From: an uncultured Bacteroidales bacterium
GTDB taxonomy: Bacteria; Bacteroidota; Bacteroidia; Bacteroidales; UBA932
Length of the DNA stretch: 64,000 nucleotides
Assembly: GCA_944325505.1 (NCBI GenBank)
Contig: CALVAJ010000003.1
Coordinates: 1 to 64,000, forward strand
Direction: 5' to 3'
A model generated the notes under the pieces. The model ran no database searches, had not been told where the DNA came from, and saw only the letters and a list, made by a program, of their open reading frames with translations. Within the stretch, counting starts at the first letter, position 1. Every line of letters starts with the position of its first letter. Position numbers and translations under genes: made by a program. This document shows, one piece after another, positions 36,001-44,449 of the stretch.

Positions 36001-36298
36001 CTCTGACATTCCGAGGCTGCAGTACGAGGACCAGAACCAGAATGCCCAGTCAGACCGTTTCCTGACTGACGCAAGCTATCTGAACCTGCAGAACATCAAT
36101 GCCGGATATACTCTTCCGTCAAAGATAACCAGGAAGTTCGGGGTGGAAAGGATCCGCGTATATCTGGCCTGCGACAATGTATGGTACTGGTCCAGGAGGC
36201 AGGGCTTCGATCCGCGCTACTCATATTCCGGAGCCACTACCCAGGCTTCCTATTCTCCGGTAAGGACCATATCAGGAGGTATAAACCTACAGTTCTAA
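33095..36298 (+). CDS. SusC/RagA TonB-dependent outer-membrane transporter
   Basis: The frame opens at a GTG at 33068, but ATG 33095 gives the signal peptide MLKKLLIMLSVTLCAGFTVF, for 1067 residues. A carboxypeptidase-like regulatory domain (GVTGRVTDQSGLPVIGAA) follows directly with no STN domain, so it is not an ECF/FecR transducer. The TonB box region (IDEVIVVAFGTAKKEAFTG), plug (LWVVDGMPY, GARGANGVVMITTKK) and barrel are complete, ending in GGINLQF. It works with the SusD-like protein encoded next. Because the locus has a protease and no glycosidase, oligopeptides are the likely cargo (inference), as for RagA/RagB of Porphyromonas gingivalis. Confidence 0.95.
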   Translation: MLKKLLIMLSVTLCAGFTVFAQEIGVTGRVTDQSGLPVIGAAIQIEGVLTGATTDLDGKYSIEVPADGTLIVSNIGYKQQRIAVDGRSVIDIVLEEDSQLIDEVIVVAFGTAKKEAFTGSAAVIKSDDISKTQQANVAQSLAGKVAGVQLVTTSGQPGSSPQIRIRGFGSLNAGNDPLWVVDGMPYSGDLNNINPSDIESMTVLKDAASNALYGARGANGVVMITTKKAKSKEAVITVDAKWGVNSRAVRDYEYITDPAQFYELHYSALRNYYLDSGMGVMEAHNLANQNLTGPANDGGLGYMVYTLPEGQQFIGINGKVNPAATLGRRLVYAGEEYYVRPDNWTDAAYRNSLRQEYNVSIGGSGDKTSVYASIGYLNDQGIVYNSDMERITARAKVDYDAKSWLRMGINATYARFKYNQISADGSASSSGNIFAFTSTMGPIYPLYIRGGDGQILYTEDGIKRYDYGENAGMTRALFTNSNAISDNLLNTNASEGNALNGTGYLDITFLKDFKFTVNGGVSLDETRSTSIMNPYFGQFATDEGLISKGHQRQLEFNTQQILNWTKQIDRHNINVMIGHEYYSAVTSVLSASKSHMLTQDNDELAGAIIDTQGANSYRSEYFNEGYFARVMYDWSDRYFFSASFRRDASSRFHPSHRWGNFWSVGGAWIISSENFMEDTRKWLDNLKLKASLGSQGNDNIGNFRYTDTYSIQNANGEVSTVFSGKGSEDITWETNSNFNVGLEFGLLRGRIYGGIDYFLRKTTDMLLSFPVAPSMGYSSYYANVGDMRNSGIEVELNFTPVSTEDIQWDINLNMTHLRNKITMLPEERRTREVEGYQGYVSGTSFYGEGLPMYTFYMKKYAGVSDEGLSMWYMDETDGEGNPTGRRVTTTEYAQATDYLCGNPIPDLYGGFGTSLSVHGFDFSISFTYQIGGLAYDSGYSSSMYSPANRSTGMNWHKDILKAWSPDNTSSDIPRLQYEDQNQNAQSDRFLTDASYLNLQNINAGYTLPSKITRKFGVERIRVYLACDNVWYWSRRQGFDPRYSYSGATTQASYSPVRTISGGINLQF

Positions 36299-36308
36299 TG
36301 ATTGTAAA

Positions 36309-37979
36309 ATGAAACTGACGTATATGAGCAATATATTGAAAATGTCAGCCGCTGCAGTGTCAGCGTGTGCATTGGTGTGCGGCTGTATAAAGGAAGCGAC
36401 CCCTACAGATGTCGCTACCGAGGAGCAGGTCACCCTGGAGACTACATTGCGCGGTATCCCGGCTGCGCTTGTGCAGGCGGGTTCAACCGGATATGCACAG
36501 CAGGGCGCGGCATGGGATTTCTCCCTGCCTGCAATCCACCTTGCCACGGAATCCATGACGGGGGACCTTGTCGTGACGGGAAATATCGGCTATGACTGGT
36601 TCACGCAGTGGGGGACAAACGAGTCCCTCGGCTCGGACTATGCCGTAGGTGCCCTGACATGGGACAACTATTACAGATGGATAATGATGGCCAACAGCGT
36701 GATAAGCCAGATTGACGCTTCCGACATCTCGTCCCTCGGTTCGGACGAAAGGTCATACCTGGGATTTGCGTACGCATACAGGGCCATGTTCTATTTCGAC
36801 CTTGTGCGCCTGTACGAGTTCAAGCCGAACACGGTGACCAAGGGCGACAATGTGCTCGGGCTCGGTGTCCCTGTAGTGCTTCCGGAGACTACCGAGGCGC
36901 AGGCGAAGAACAACCCGAGGGCGAAAGTCGATGACATCTACAACGACATCATCTTCCCTGACCTGGACATGGCAGAGCAGCTTCTCGCTACATATACCGC
37001 TCCGGACAAATATACCATAAGCCTGGCCTTTGTCTACGGGATGAAGGCACGCGCATATCTTGAGAGGGGAACCGCCTTTGCGGACGCCGGCAATTCATCC
37101 GAGTCCGTGGCGGCTTATAAGAGTGCGGCGGAATATGCACGCAGGGCCATTACCGCCAGCGGATGCACCCCGCTTACACAGGACCAGTGGGAAGACCCTG
37201 TGAACGGGTTCAACAATGCCGGCTCCAACAATGCCTGGATCTGGGGCCTCGCCCTTCCGAGCGAGAGCGTTGCAAACCTTTTCTGCTTCACCGCCCACAT
37301 GAGCTGTGAAAATGACTGGTCCCTGTACCATGCAGGCCGGGGAATAAACAGGAATCTGTACAACAGTATAAACATCAACGATTTCCGCCGCCATTCATGG
37401 CTTGACCCTGATCGCGGCAGCTATGCATACAAGAGCTGCAGGGATGATTCAGACGAATATTTTGCGGAGTCGCTTGCCGACTATGCCAATATCAAGTTCC
37501 GTCCTGCCCAGGGGGCATATGACTCATACAATGTGGGCGGGGCTGCCGACCATTGCTGCATGCGTGTGGAAGAGATGTATTTCATAGAGGCCGAGGCTAC
37601 GGCCCAGGCCGGCGACCTCCCGGGAGGGATCAGCCTGCTGAACGATTTCATGACCTCATACCGCATGATGAACGGTGTCACCTACGACTGTTCGGCCAGG
37701 GCCACCACGCTTGAGAACTTCATCAACGAGCTGATTCTCCAGAAGCGTATCGAGTTCTGGGGAGAGGGTATCGTGATGTTCGACATGAAGCGTCTCAATA
37801 TGTCCAGCAGGCGCGGCTATGTGGGCACCAATGCTCCGGCTTCCTACCGCCTGAATGTGGACGGACGCGCCCCGTACTGGAACTTCGTGATAATACGCAG
37901 CGAGGTGCAGAACAATCCGGCCATAGCGAACCAGAACAATCCTGACCCTTCCGGTTCGGTCACGCCATGGAGGGGATAG
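36309..37979 (+). CDS. SusD/RagB surface substrate-binding lipoprotein
   Basis: A 556-residue lipoprotein (lipobox VCGC); starts at 36309 and 36324 are both possible, and both give a signal peptide. Typical features: an N-terminal TPR-like helix region with DNYYRWIMMANSVISQID, RAMFYFDLVRLYEF and the C-terminal ILQKRIEFWGEGIVMFDMKRLN. It forms a bivalve complex with the SusC 10 bases upstream. Relation to peptide-binding RagB is suggested by the locus, not by a specific motif. Confidence 0.94.
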   Translation: MKLTYMSNILKMSAAAVSACALVCGCIKEATPTDVATEEQVTLETTLRGIPAALVQAGSTGYAQQGAAWDFSLPAIHLATESMTGDLVVTGNIGYDWFTQWGTNESLGSDYAVGALTWDNYYRWIMMANSVISQIDASDISSLGSDERSYLGFAYAYRAMFYFDLVRLYEFKPNTVTKGDNVLGLGVPVVLPETTEAQAKNNPRAKVDDIYNDIIFPDLDMAEQLLATYTAPDKYTISLAFVYGMKARAYLERGTAFADAGNSSESVAAYKSAAEYARRAITASGCTPLTQDQWEDPVNGFNNAGSNNAWIWGLALPSESVANLFCFTAHMSCENDWSLYHAGRGINRNLYNSININDFRRHSWLDPDRGSYAYKSCRDDSDEYFAESLADYANIKFRPAQGAYDSYNVGGAADHCCMRVEEMYFIEAEATAQAGDLPGGISLLNDFMTSYRMMNGVTYDCSARATTLENFINELILQKRIEFWGEGIVMFDMKRLNMSSRRGYVGTNAPASYRLNVDGRAPYWNFVIIRSEVQNNPAIANQNNPDPSGSVTPWRG

Positions 37980-38002
37980 TTGAAGACAGCTCTTATTAAC
38001 AT

Positions 38003-40507
38003 TTGAAAAAAAAGAACATCGTGAAGACGTTAAAATATATTCTATGGGCTTTCCTTGCGACGGTCGCCACGGCCGCCTGCACGGAAGAGCCGGACTATAT
38101 CTCCGGTGCCGGCGAGGATCCGGACAACTATGGGGTGTATTTCCCTACCCAGACATCCGCGACAGAGGTGGAGCTGGACCCGTCTGAGACCCCTGAGGTC
38201 ACATACAGGGTACGCAGGACAAGGTATGTCGACGCCATCACCGTCCCTGTCACGGTAGAGGCAAGTGCCGAGGATATTTTCGAGATAGATCCCATATTCT
38301 TCGGCCCGGGCGAGCAGGAGACGGAGTTTACGGTCTCTTTCCCGGATGCCGAAGTGGGTGTCGAATATACCTGCAATATACGCATAGAAGACCCGCATTA
38401 TATCGAGGTGTACGGGAAACGGTCCACGAGCCTGTCGTTTTCCGTCATACGTGCCGGGTGGGTGCCTTACCCGGATGCCGGGGAAGGCGCCAAGGCAAAG
38501 TGGAGGGACAATATCATAAGCAACATGTATTCTCTCTCCTCTTCCAGCTTCAACCCTTATCCGGAAGTGGAGTCCGAACTGTACCAGAGGGAAGACATCA
38601 AAGGGTATTACAGGATGAAAGTCTACGGGAGTGATTTCATGACAGCCCTTGCCGGAAGCAGCAGTGTCTCGTATGAGTCACGTAATGTGTGGACAGTGAT
38701 TGATGCGCGCGACCCGAACCGTGTGTACATACCTTACCAGTCCACCGGGCTTACCCTGCTGAGCGCTGACGGGGAGATATATATCGCATCCAATGTACCT
38801 GAGAACTTCTCCATGGACGAGTCTGCGGCGCAGTACGGTACACTGGAGGACGGTGTCATCACTTTCCCGGCCCAGAGCATAATGATCGAGCAGGAGAGCA
38901 ATCCGGGTACATTCTATTACGGGAACCGCGAAGGCATGCTCCGCATCCTTCTTCCCGGAGTGGAGGAGAAGGACTATACCGTGACGCTTTCCAGCACCGA
39001 GCCGTCTGACGGGAAGGTGGATATCACCGCTACCTTCGCCTCGGATGCCAGGACTCTGAAATACTCGTTCTTCGAAGGCGCCCTTGATGACGGTACGGCC
39101 AGTCTCCAGGCACAGGAAATGGATGCAGCCCAGGATTTTGATGCTGTCCTGGAAGCTCCGGCAGAAGGTGCCTCCGGTGTCATAAAGGTAGAATCGATGG
39201 AAGGCGGGACAGGAATCTATACGCTTGTGGGCTGTGTCTATGATGATGAAAGTACAATGCGCGGCTACGTCTATACCACATTCGGTTACGTAACTGCAGG
39301 CGAGGAACGTCCTGTCATCCTGAAAATAGGCCTTGAGGCGACGAACGAATATGCCGGACAGGGCATCACCCCTGACAATTCGGCCAAATTCTTTGCCTAC
39401 GGGGAAGGTATCGAGTCTGCGTCCTACGGGCTGTTCAGGTCCGACCGCATTGACGGGGCTGACCTGAACGAGGTGCTCGATGTCCAGGGGACCGCATTTA
39501 CGGACGAGCAGCTTGCCGACATCAATGGAGGACACTTCAGCAGGATGCTGACCGGACTGAACGGAGACAGTGAATACACTCTGGTCATGAGGGCATTCAA
39601 CGGGTATGTGACTTCCTTAGTCACCGCCACTATCAGGACCACCGGGGAATACAACCCGGGCAAAGAGGTGTTCTACTATGAGGATTTCGTTCCATCCAAT
39701 GAGCAGCCTACTGTCAATGAACTGATATCCACAGACTGGAATTATTATGCCATCGACCTGATGGGAGAGAGCATAGAACGCAGGAAGATAGGCCAGGTGA
39801 ACATGACACAGAATACTGAACTCAGCACAAGCTCCCTGACGCTTCTCAATATAGAAGGGCTTTCCGGGCTTGATTTCGAGGAAGGCGGTGTGATGCTTGG
39901 CGGATATATGCCTAATTCCGGCACATTCTCCGGATACAACGGAGCCATTGCCCTGTATGTCCAGGAGGATATGACAAGCGGTGTGTATAACGGGGAAAAC
40001 GTTATCCTGGGCTTCATCCCGCTGGAGAACACCTATATCTATTTACAGGGATACTGCATGTTCATTGGGGAGGTATATGACGGATATCTGTATTGCGTCT
40101 CATCCCCGGCAGCCTCTGGCCAGGGACTTACCTTCTCGTATCTGTTCACAGGGTCTGCCGGCACTCCGTACAGCCTGATGACAGAGATGATGCTTGTAGA
40201 TCCTGAGAAGGACAAGGGAGGCCTGCCTGGAGCTGCAGTAGAGAAGATTGCCTCGATGCGCAGACAGGCCATGCAGGGCTTCACTCCAAGGAATTTCGTA
40301 GAGCTTCCTCAATACAGCGGGACCGGGGTTTCCGGCCAGAAGGACAGGATACCTGAGAATCTGGTGAACAATCTTGTACCGGCATCAGCCCCTTCTGTAA
40401 GGAAGGCAGGAGCTACCGTCAGCACATCGGCCCTGCATTATAATGCCGGTTCCGGGGAGATTCACGGGACAGGTGTCAGGGCAGGCAGCCGCGAACGGGT
40501 TATGTAA
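38003..40507 (+). CDS. Multi-domain beta-rich lipoprotein of the SusCD-protease locus, unknown function
   Basis: An 834-residue lipoprotein with signal KTLKYILWAFLATVATAAC. There is no ATG: the candidates are TTG at 38003 and GTG at 38021, and both leave a working signal peptide. The N-terminal third is Ig-like (VTYRVRRTRYVDAITVPVTV, FTVSFPDAEVGVEYTCNI), as in many Bacteroidales surface lipoproteins. The middle has fibronectin III-like strands (LTGLNGDSEYTLVMRAFNGYVTS). No catalytic motif is seen. Its place between SusD and the protease suggests a substrate-capturing or scaffold role. The C-terminal 100 residues are low-complexity and basic. Confidence 0.72.
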   Translation: MKKKNIVKTLKYILWAFLATVATAACTEEPDYISGAGEDPDNYGVYFPTQTSATEVELDPSETPEVTYRVRRTRYVDAITVPVTVEASAEDIFEIDPIFFGPGEQETEFTVSFPDAEVGVEYTCNIRIEDPHYIEVYGKRSTSLSFSVIRAGWVPYPDAGEGAKAKWRDNIISNMYSLSSSSFNPYPEVESELYQREDIKGYYRMKVYGSDFMTALAGSSSVSYESRNVWTVIDARDPNRVYIPYQSTGLTLLSADGEIYIASNVPENFSMDESAAQYGTLEDGVITFPAQSIMIEQESNPGTFYYGNREGMLRILLPGVEEKDYTVTLSSTEPSDGKVDITATFASDARTLKYSFFEGALDDGTASLQAQEMDAAQDFDAVLEAPAEGASGVIKVESMEGGTGIYTLVGCVYDDESTMRGYVYTTFGYVTAGEERPVILKIGLEATNEYAGQGITPDNSAKFFAYGEGIESASYGLFRSDRIDGADLNEVLDVQGTAFTDEQLADINGGHFSRMLTGLNGDSEYTLVMRAFNGYVTSLVTATIRTTGEYNPGKEVFYYEDFVPSNEQPTVNELISTDWNYYAIDLMGESIERRKIGQVNMTQNTELSTSSLTLLNIEGLSGLDFEEGGVMLGGYMPNSGTFSGYNGAIALYVQEDMTSGVYNGENVILGFIPLENTYIYLQGYCMFIGEVYDGYLYCVSSPAASGQGLTFSYLFTGSAGTPYSLMTEMMLVDPEKDKGGLPGAAVEKIASMRRQAMQGFTPRNFVELPQYSGTGVSGQKDRIPENLVNNLVPASAPSVRKAGATVSTSALHYNAGSGEIHGTGVRAGSRERVM

Positions 40508-40586
40508 CAGTCTCAAAAACCTTGAATATTAGTTTGATATAATAAATGTAATTCGTCGAACCGACGTTAATTGATACGAATAGAAT

Positions 40587-42599
40587 ATGAAATACAGGAA
40601 TATATTTCTGACAACGGTTTCAGTCCTGCTGGCCTCCTGCACTGCAGAGCAGCTGCATGAGCAGCCCTCCCCGGAGGAGCTCCGGCCTGAGCTGCAGAAG
40701 ATATGCAATACTTCTTACAGCTCGGAACAGGGTACCCTTCTTGTAAAGTTCAGCGATGAAGCTGTGGCTCATATAGAGGAGACTGTGTCCGGAAGTGCTG
40801 CCACAAAATCTGTCGCGACCCGTTCCGGAATCTCCGGCGTAGATGAAGTTTTCGCTGACATCAATGTGACTTCCTTCGGACGGCTGTTCCCCTATGACGC
40901 GAAATTCGAAAAGAACAGGCGTTCGGCCGGACTTCACAGATGGTATGTACTCCATTTCGATGAAAGCCAGGATCTTGACGAAGCTGCCCGCATGCTGGCT
41001 CCTATGGCGGAGGTATCTACAATACAGTTCAACAAGGAGCGCACGAAAACTTTCTCCGGCGAGGCCTTCCCGCTGGGAGGGGCAGCACCGGCGCAGACAC
41101 GGGCCATGGTACGCTCTGACTTCAATGACCCGGAGCTGATGTGGCAGTGGCACTATATCAACAATGCCGACCAGGCCATTTCCCAGACTTCGCTTGCCGG
41201 GGCTGATATAAATGTTGCCGAGGCCTGGAAGATCACCGGGGGCGATCCCCGTGTGATAGTGGCGGTAGTGGACGAGGGCGTGAAATATACGCATCCCGAC
41301 CTTGCCGACAACATGTGGACCAACCCGAATCCGTCCGAGGCATATGGGTATCAGGATATTCACGGCTGGAATTTCGCCGAGAACTGCCCTGTCTCATGGG
41401 ACAAGACCGAGACCGTTAACGGGGTGACGGACGGGGACTCCGGCCACGGGACGCATGTAGCCGGTACAGTGGCTGCCGTGAACAATAACGGTATCGGTGT
41501 CGCAGGCGTGGCCGGCGGTACCGGTGCAGGAGACGGCATACGCATCATGTCCTGCCAGATATTCTCCGGGACACAGAACGCCACGGACAGGTCAGTGGGC
41601 CAGGCCATAGTGTACGCCGCCGAACATGGCGCTGCGATAATACAGTGTTCATACGGCAATGTCGGTGGAACCCCTATAACTTCCGACAGGGACTATGAGG
41701 CTTTCTCTCCTGCCGAAATGGAGGCGATCAAATATTTCCTGGACCCTGAAAGCAACCAGTCCGAAGCCGTAGAAGGCGGTATCGCGATATTTTCGGCCGG
41801 TAACGAGTCCAATCCGTACTCCAACTACCCTGGAGGCTACCGTGACTGCATTTCTGTGACATCAGTCGGCCCGGACGGCCTGCCTGCATACTATACCTGC
41901 TATGGCGACGGCTGTAACATCACCGCCCCGGGAGGGGAGACTACAGGCCATGCCGGCGGCGAGAGGGCAGGAGTGCTCTCAACCTTGGTGTCAGAGATTT
42001 CAGGCGATGACTACGGGTACATGCAGGGCACCTCGATGGCTTGTCCGCATGTGTCCGGCGTGGCGGCGCTCGGACTCTCGTATGCCTTGCAGAAAGGCAA
42101 GAAACTGACCCGTGAGGAGTTCATATCCATGCTGCTGACATCAGTGAATGAAATAGATTCAAGGTTCGAAGGCACCAAGACTACCGGAGCTGTACTCAAT
42201 CTTGAGGACTATGTCGGAAAAATGGGGACCGGCCTTGTGGATGCCTACCAGCTCCTTATGCAGATAGAAGGTACACCGTGCCTGAAGATACCGGTAGGCA
42301 GTCTTGAACTTGTTACCCTGACCCAGTATTTCGGAGGTTCTGCAGAGGACCTGACCTATACCGGGGTGGAGATTCCGGCGGATGACATGGAGAAGCTCGG
42401 CATGCCTGCCGAGCCGCAGATGTACAACGGACAGCTGATGATCAGGTGCAATAATCCCGGTGTCGCACACATAAAGGTCAGTGCCGTGGCCGGAGGCAAA
42501 AGACCCGGATCGGATACCATAATGGGCGGTATCGAGGTCACGAAAGAGTTTGCCGTGATAGCCCGCGGTGCCGGAGCGTCGAACGGGGGATGGTTATAA
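40587..42599 (+). CDS. S8 subtilisin-like lipoprotein protease (full length)
   Basis: A 670-residue surface protease. Signal peptide with lipobox LASC (Cys18); propeptide-like region at about 45-150 (GTLLVKFSDEAVAHIEE, LHRWYVLHFDESQDLDEAARML), similar to inhibitor_I9/fervidolysin-type prodomains; catalytic domain with Asp229 (VAVVDEGV), His287 (GHGTHVAGT) and Ser483 (GTSMACPHVSG). A short C-terminal beta domain ends in GGWL. It is a paralog of the truncated gene at the window start. In context it should cut proteins at the cell surface to feed the SusC/D pair upstream. A processing protease for locus partners is an alternative. Confidence 0.94.
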   Translation: MKYRNIFLTTVSVLLASCTAEQLHEQPSPEELRPELQKICNTSYSSEQGTLLVKFSDEAVAHIEETVSGSAATKSVATRSGISGVDEVFADINVTSFGRLFPYDAKFEKNRRSAGLHRWYVLHFDESQDLDEAARMLAPMAEVSTIQFNKERTKTFSGEAFPLGGAAPAQTRAMVRSDFNDPELMWQWHYINNADQAISQTSLAGADINVAEAWKITGGDPRVIVAVVDEGVKYTHPDLADNMWTNPNPSEAYGYQDIHGWNFAENCPVSWDKTETVNGVTDGDSGHGTHVAGTVAAVNNNGIGVAGVAGGTGAGDGIRIMSCQIFSGTQNATDRSVGQAIVYAAEHGAAIIQCSYGNVGGTPITSDRDYEAFSPAEMEAIKYFLDPESNQSEAVEGGIAIFSAGNESNPYSNYPGGYRDCISVTSVGPDGLPAYYTCYGDGCNITAPGGETTGHAGGERAGVLSTLVSEISGDDYGYMQGTSMACPHVSGVAALGLSYALQKGKKLTREEFISMLLTSVNEIDSRFEGTKTTGAVLNLEDYVGKMGTGLVDAYQLLMQIEGTPCLKIPVGSLELVTLTQYFGGSAEDLTYTGVEIPADDMEKLGMPAEPQMYNGQLMIRCNNPGVAHIKVSAVAGGKRPGSDTIMGGIEVTKEFAVIARGAGASNGGWL

Positions 42600-42617
42600 A
42601 CTGATAAACGTATTTGC

Positions 42618-43076
42618 ATGATGAAAAAATATATCTACTGTATAGTCGCTGCCGTTTCGGCCTTTTTCCTTGCAGGATGCAACAAGGACAATCCTGCTTC
42701 CGTTGACCGGGGAATAGTAGGTGAGTGGCACCTTACTTCGTGGAACGGCACGGACCCGGCAGGGGATTTCGATGTATATGTCTCATTCGGGGCAGACGGG
42801 GCCTTTGACCTGTACCAGCGGGTGGAGACTTCCGTATATGTACGGTATTCGGGCAGTTTCTCTGCCGAGAACGGGACCGTCAGCGGTACCTACAGCGACG
42901 GTGAGCCATGGAGTGCAGGATATGCTTATGAGATAGGTGCCGACGGCAATACCTTGACGCTCACATCAGGTGATGATGTAAGCATCTATACCCGGACCCC
43001 TGTCCCTGAAGATGTGAAAACGGCATCCGGTGCGTCTGTTAAGTCTGCTTCCGGCGGTATGAAGCGCTTCCTTTAG
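42618..43076 (+). CDS. Small lipocalin-like lipoprotein
   Basis: A 152-residue lipoprotein (FLAGC lipobox, Cys21). The mature part starts with GEWHLTSWNG and has the strands VYVSFG, FDLYQRVE and VSGTY, then a VPEDVK segment. This matches the lipoprotein at 2613-3110 in length, motif order and place after an S8 protease. It is the last gene of the operon, followed by a strong terminator. A role as binding partner or inhibitor of the protease is inferred only from the repeated linkage. Confidence 0.72.
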   Translation: MMKKYIYCIVAAVSAFFLAGCNKDNPASVDRGIVGEWHLTSWNGTDPAGDFDVYVSFGADGAFDLYQRVETSVYVRYSGSFSAENGTVSGTYSDGEPWSAGYAYEIGADGNTLTLTSGDDVSIYTRTPVPEDVKTASGASVKSASGGMKRFL

Positions 43077-43132
43077 GATGCCTTGTCCGAAAATTTCCGA
43101 AGACCTTCATTAACATAATATTGATACACGTT

Positions 43133-43180
43133 GGATGGTGAATTCTAAAATCCGAATTTAGAATTCACCATCCTTTTTTA
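43133..43180 (+). terminator. Intrinsic terminator of the SusCD-protease operon
   Basis: A perfect 17-bp stem (43133-43149 / 43157-43173), 7-base loop, and a T6 run at 43174-43179. It sits between this operon and the converging sulfonation operon. Confidence 0.9.
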
Positions 43181-43194
43181 TCCTTCCGTTCCGG

Positions 43195-43240
43195 ACCCTT
43201 TTTGTCATTCCGACCGACCTGGGGAGTGGAGAAACCTGTG
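43195..43240. repeat. Possible dispersed REP-like repeat
   Basis: The minus strand reads as a TTTCTCCACTCC ... GGTCGGAATGACAAAAAG pattern. Non-coding motifs of this form are, from memory, scattered in many Bacteroidota genomes. Only one copy is present in this window, so the repeat status rests on recollection. Confidence 0.3.
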
Positions 43241-43288
43241 TAAGAATCAGACAGATTTCGTTAATTGCTTTGATGTCGGAAGACGGTA

Positions 43289-44449
43289 TCAGAACGCCTC
43301 CGTCATGTTCATATAGAAAAGTATGCCCCTGACTCCGGGCTCGCGGCCGATGTCGATGCGGAAGTTCTTGTTCTTCTGCATCTGTATCCTCAGCCCCACT
43401 CCGTAGTTGAGTTTCCATTTCTTCCAGTCGAGAGGGGTGTCGCCGATGGTCCCGATGCCGCCCCAGACCACGAAGCCGAGCTTGGACCAGAATGTCCCTC
43501 GCTCGTATGCCTCGTTGGAGCCGAACATGTGCCTGTATTCGGCAATGCCGTACATCATTGACTTGTCACGGTATTTTCCCCAGTAGTAGCCCCTCAGGTC
43601 GAAAGGGGAGCCGAACATCGGGAGCTCGGTGAAAGGGATGTCGTTGAAGCCTATCTGGGTCTTGGCCGTCCAGCCGAGCACGCTGCGGCGGTGGAAAAGC
43701 GGGACGAAATGGCGGTATTCCATCTCCAGGATCTGGTAGTTGTATGCCCCTCCGAAAGCCCGGCTGTAGAATTTGCCGGTGCCGCTCACAAGGAATCCCC
43801 GAGAGGGGGTCGCCACATCGTCGCGGGTGTCATACTGGATAAGGGCTCCCAGCCCGATATTCAGATATGACGGTCTGAACCTGTTGACATACGGGTCGGC
43901 AAGCATTACCGGGTTCATGTCGGCGGACCTTGTGTAGTTTACGTCCGCCAGACCTCCTGCGAAAAGCCCGGGCCTGGCCTGCCAGACGAACCGCGGGTTC
44001 AGCTGGAAAAGGGTCTTGTGGAAGCCTGTAGTGCCGCTTCCCCTCGGGGTGCTCTCAATGGCCTCCATACCTTTCCCGTAGTAGTTGGCCGGCTCGTTCC
44101 TGTAGGAGTAGTTCATGTACAGTCGGTATTTGTCCTGGTTGAAGAAGAATGTCCCGGCGCCGGCGACAACGATTGTCCCGTTCAGGGACAGGTTGAAGCC
44201 TATGGGAAGGAATGACCTTTGGGATACGGTGTCTTCCTTGTCTATCTTGAAAGACATCAGCATGGCTCCTCCCACTCCGAGAGACGCTTCCGGGGTGTAG
44301 GACGGCCCGCCCAGGACAGATACCCATACCTTGTCGGGGTCGCGGACGCGTTTCTTTTTCTTTGCCGTCATGTCGGGACCGGATAGAAGAAGCAGAGCCA
44401 GGACGCACAGCACCGGCAGTATTCCGGACAGATGCCTGGAATACGTCAT
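43289..44449 (-). CDS. BamA/Omp85-like outer-membrane beta-barrel (surface antigen family)
   Basis: The open frame begins at 44464, but ATG 44449 overlaps the sulfotransferase stop as ATGA and gives a better signal peptide (HLSGILPVLCVLALLLLSG), for 386 residues. The remainder is beta-barrel: alternating strands, aromatic girdle residues, the omp85-like segment FDLRGYYWGKYRDKS, and a terminal Phe (NMTEAF). No POTRA domains are present, so it is a barrel-only member. It is the last gene of the sulfonation operon and translationally coupled to the sulfotransferase, so a role in moving or displaying a sulfonated product is possible but unproven. Confidence 0.78.
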   Translation of the reverse strand: MTYSRHLSGILPVLCVLALLLLSGPDMTAKKKKRVRDPDKVWVSVLGGPSYTPEASLGVGGAMLMSFKIDKEDTVSQRSFLPIGFNLSLNGTIVVAGAGTFFFNQDKYRLYMNYSYRNEPANYYGKGMEAIESTPRGSGTTGFHKTLFQLNPRFVWQARPGLFAGGLADVNYTRSADMNPVMLADPYVNRFRPSYLNIGLGALIQYDTRDDVATPSRGFLVSGTGKFYSRAFGGAYNYQILEMEYRHFVPLFHRRSVLGWTAKTQIGFNDIPFTELPMFGSPFDLRGYYWGKYRDKSMMYGIAEYRHMFGSNEAYERGTFWSKLGFVVWGGIGTIGDTPLDWKKWKLNYGVGLRIQMQKNKNFRIDIGREPGVRGILFYMNMTEAF

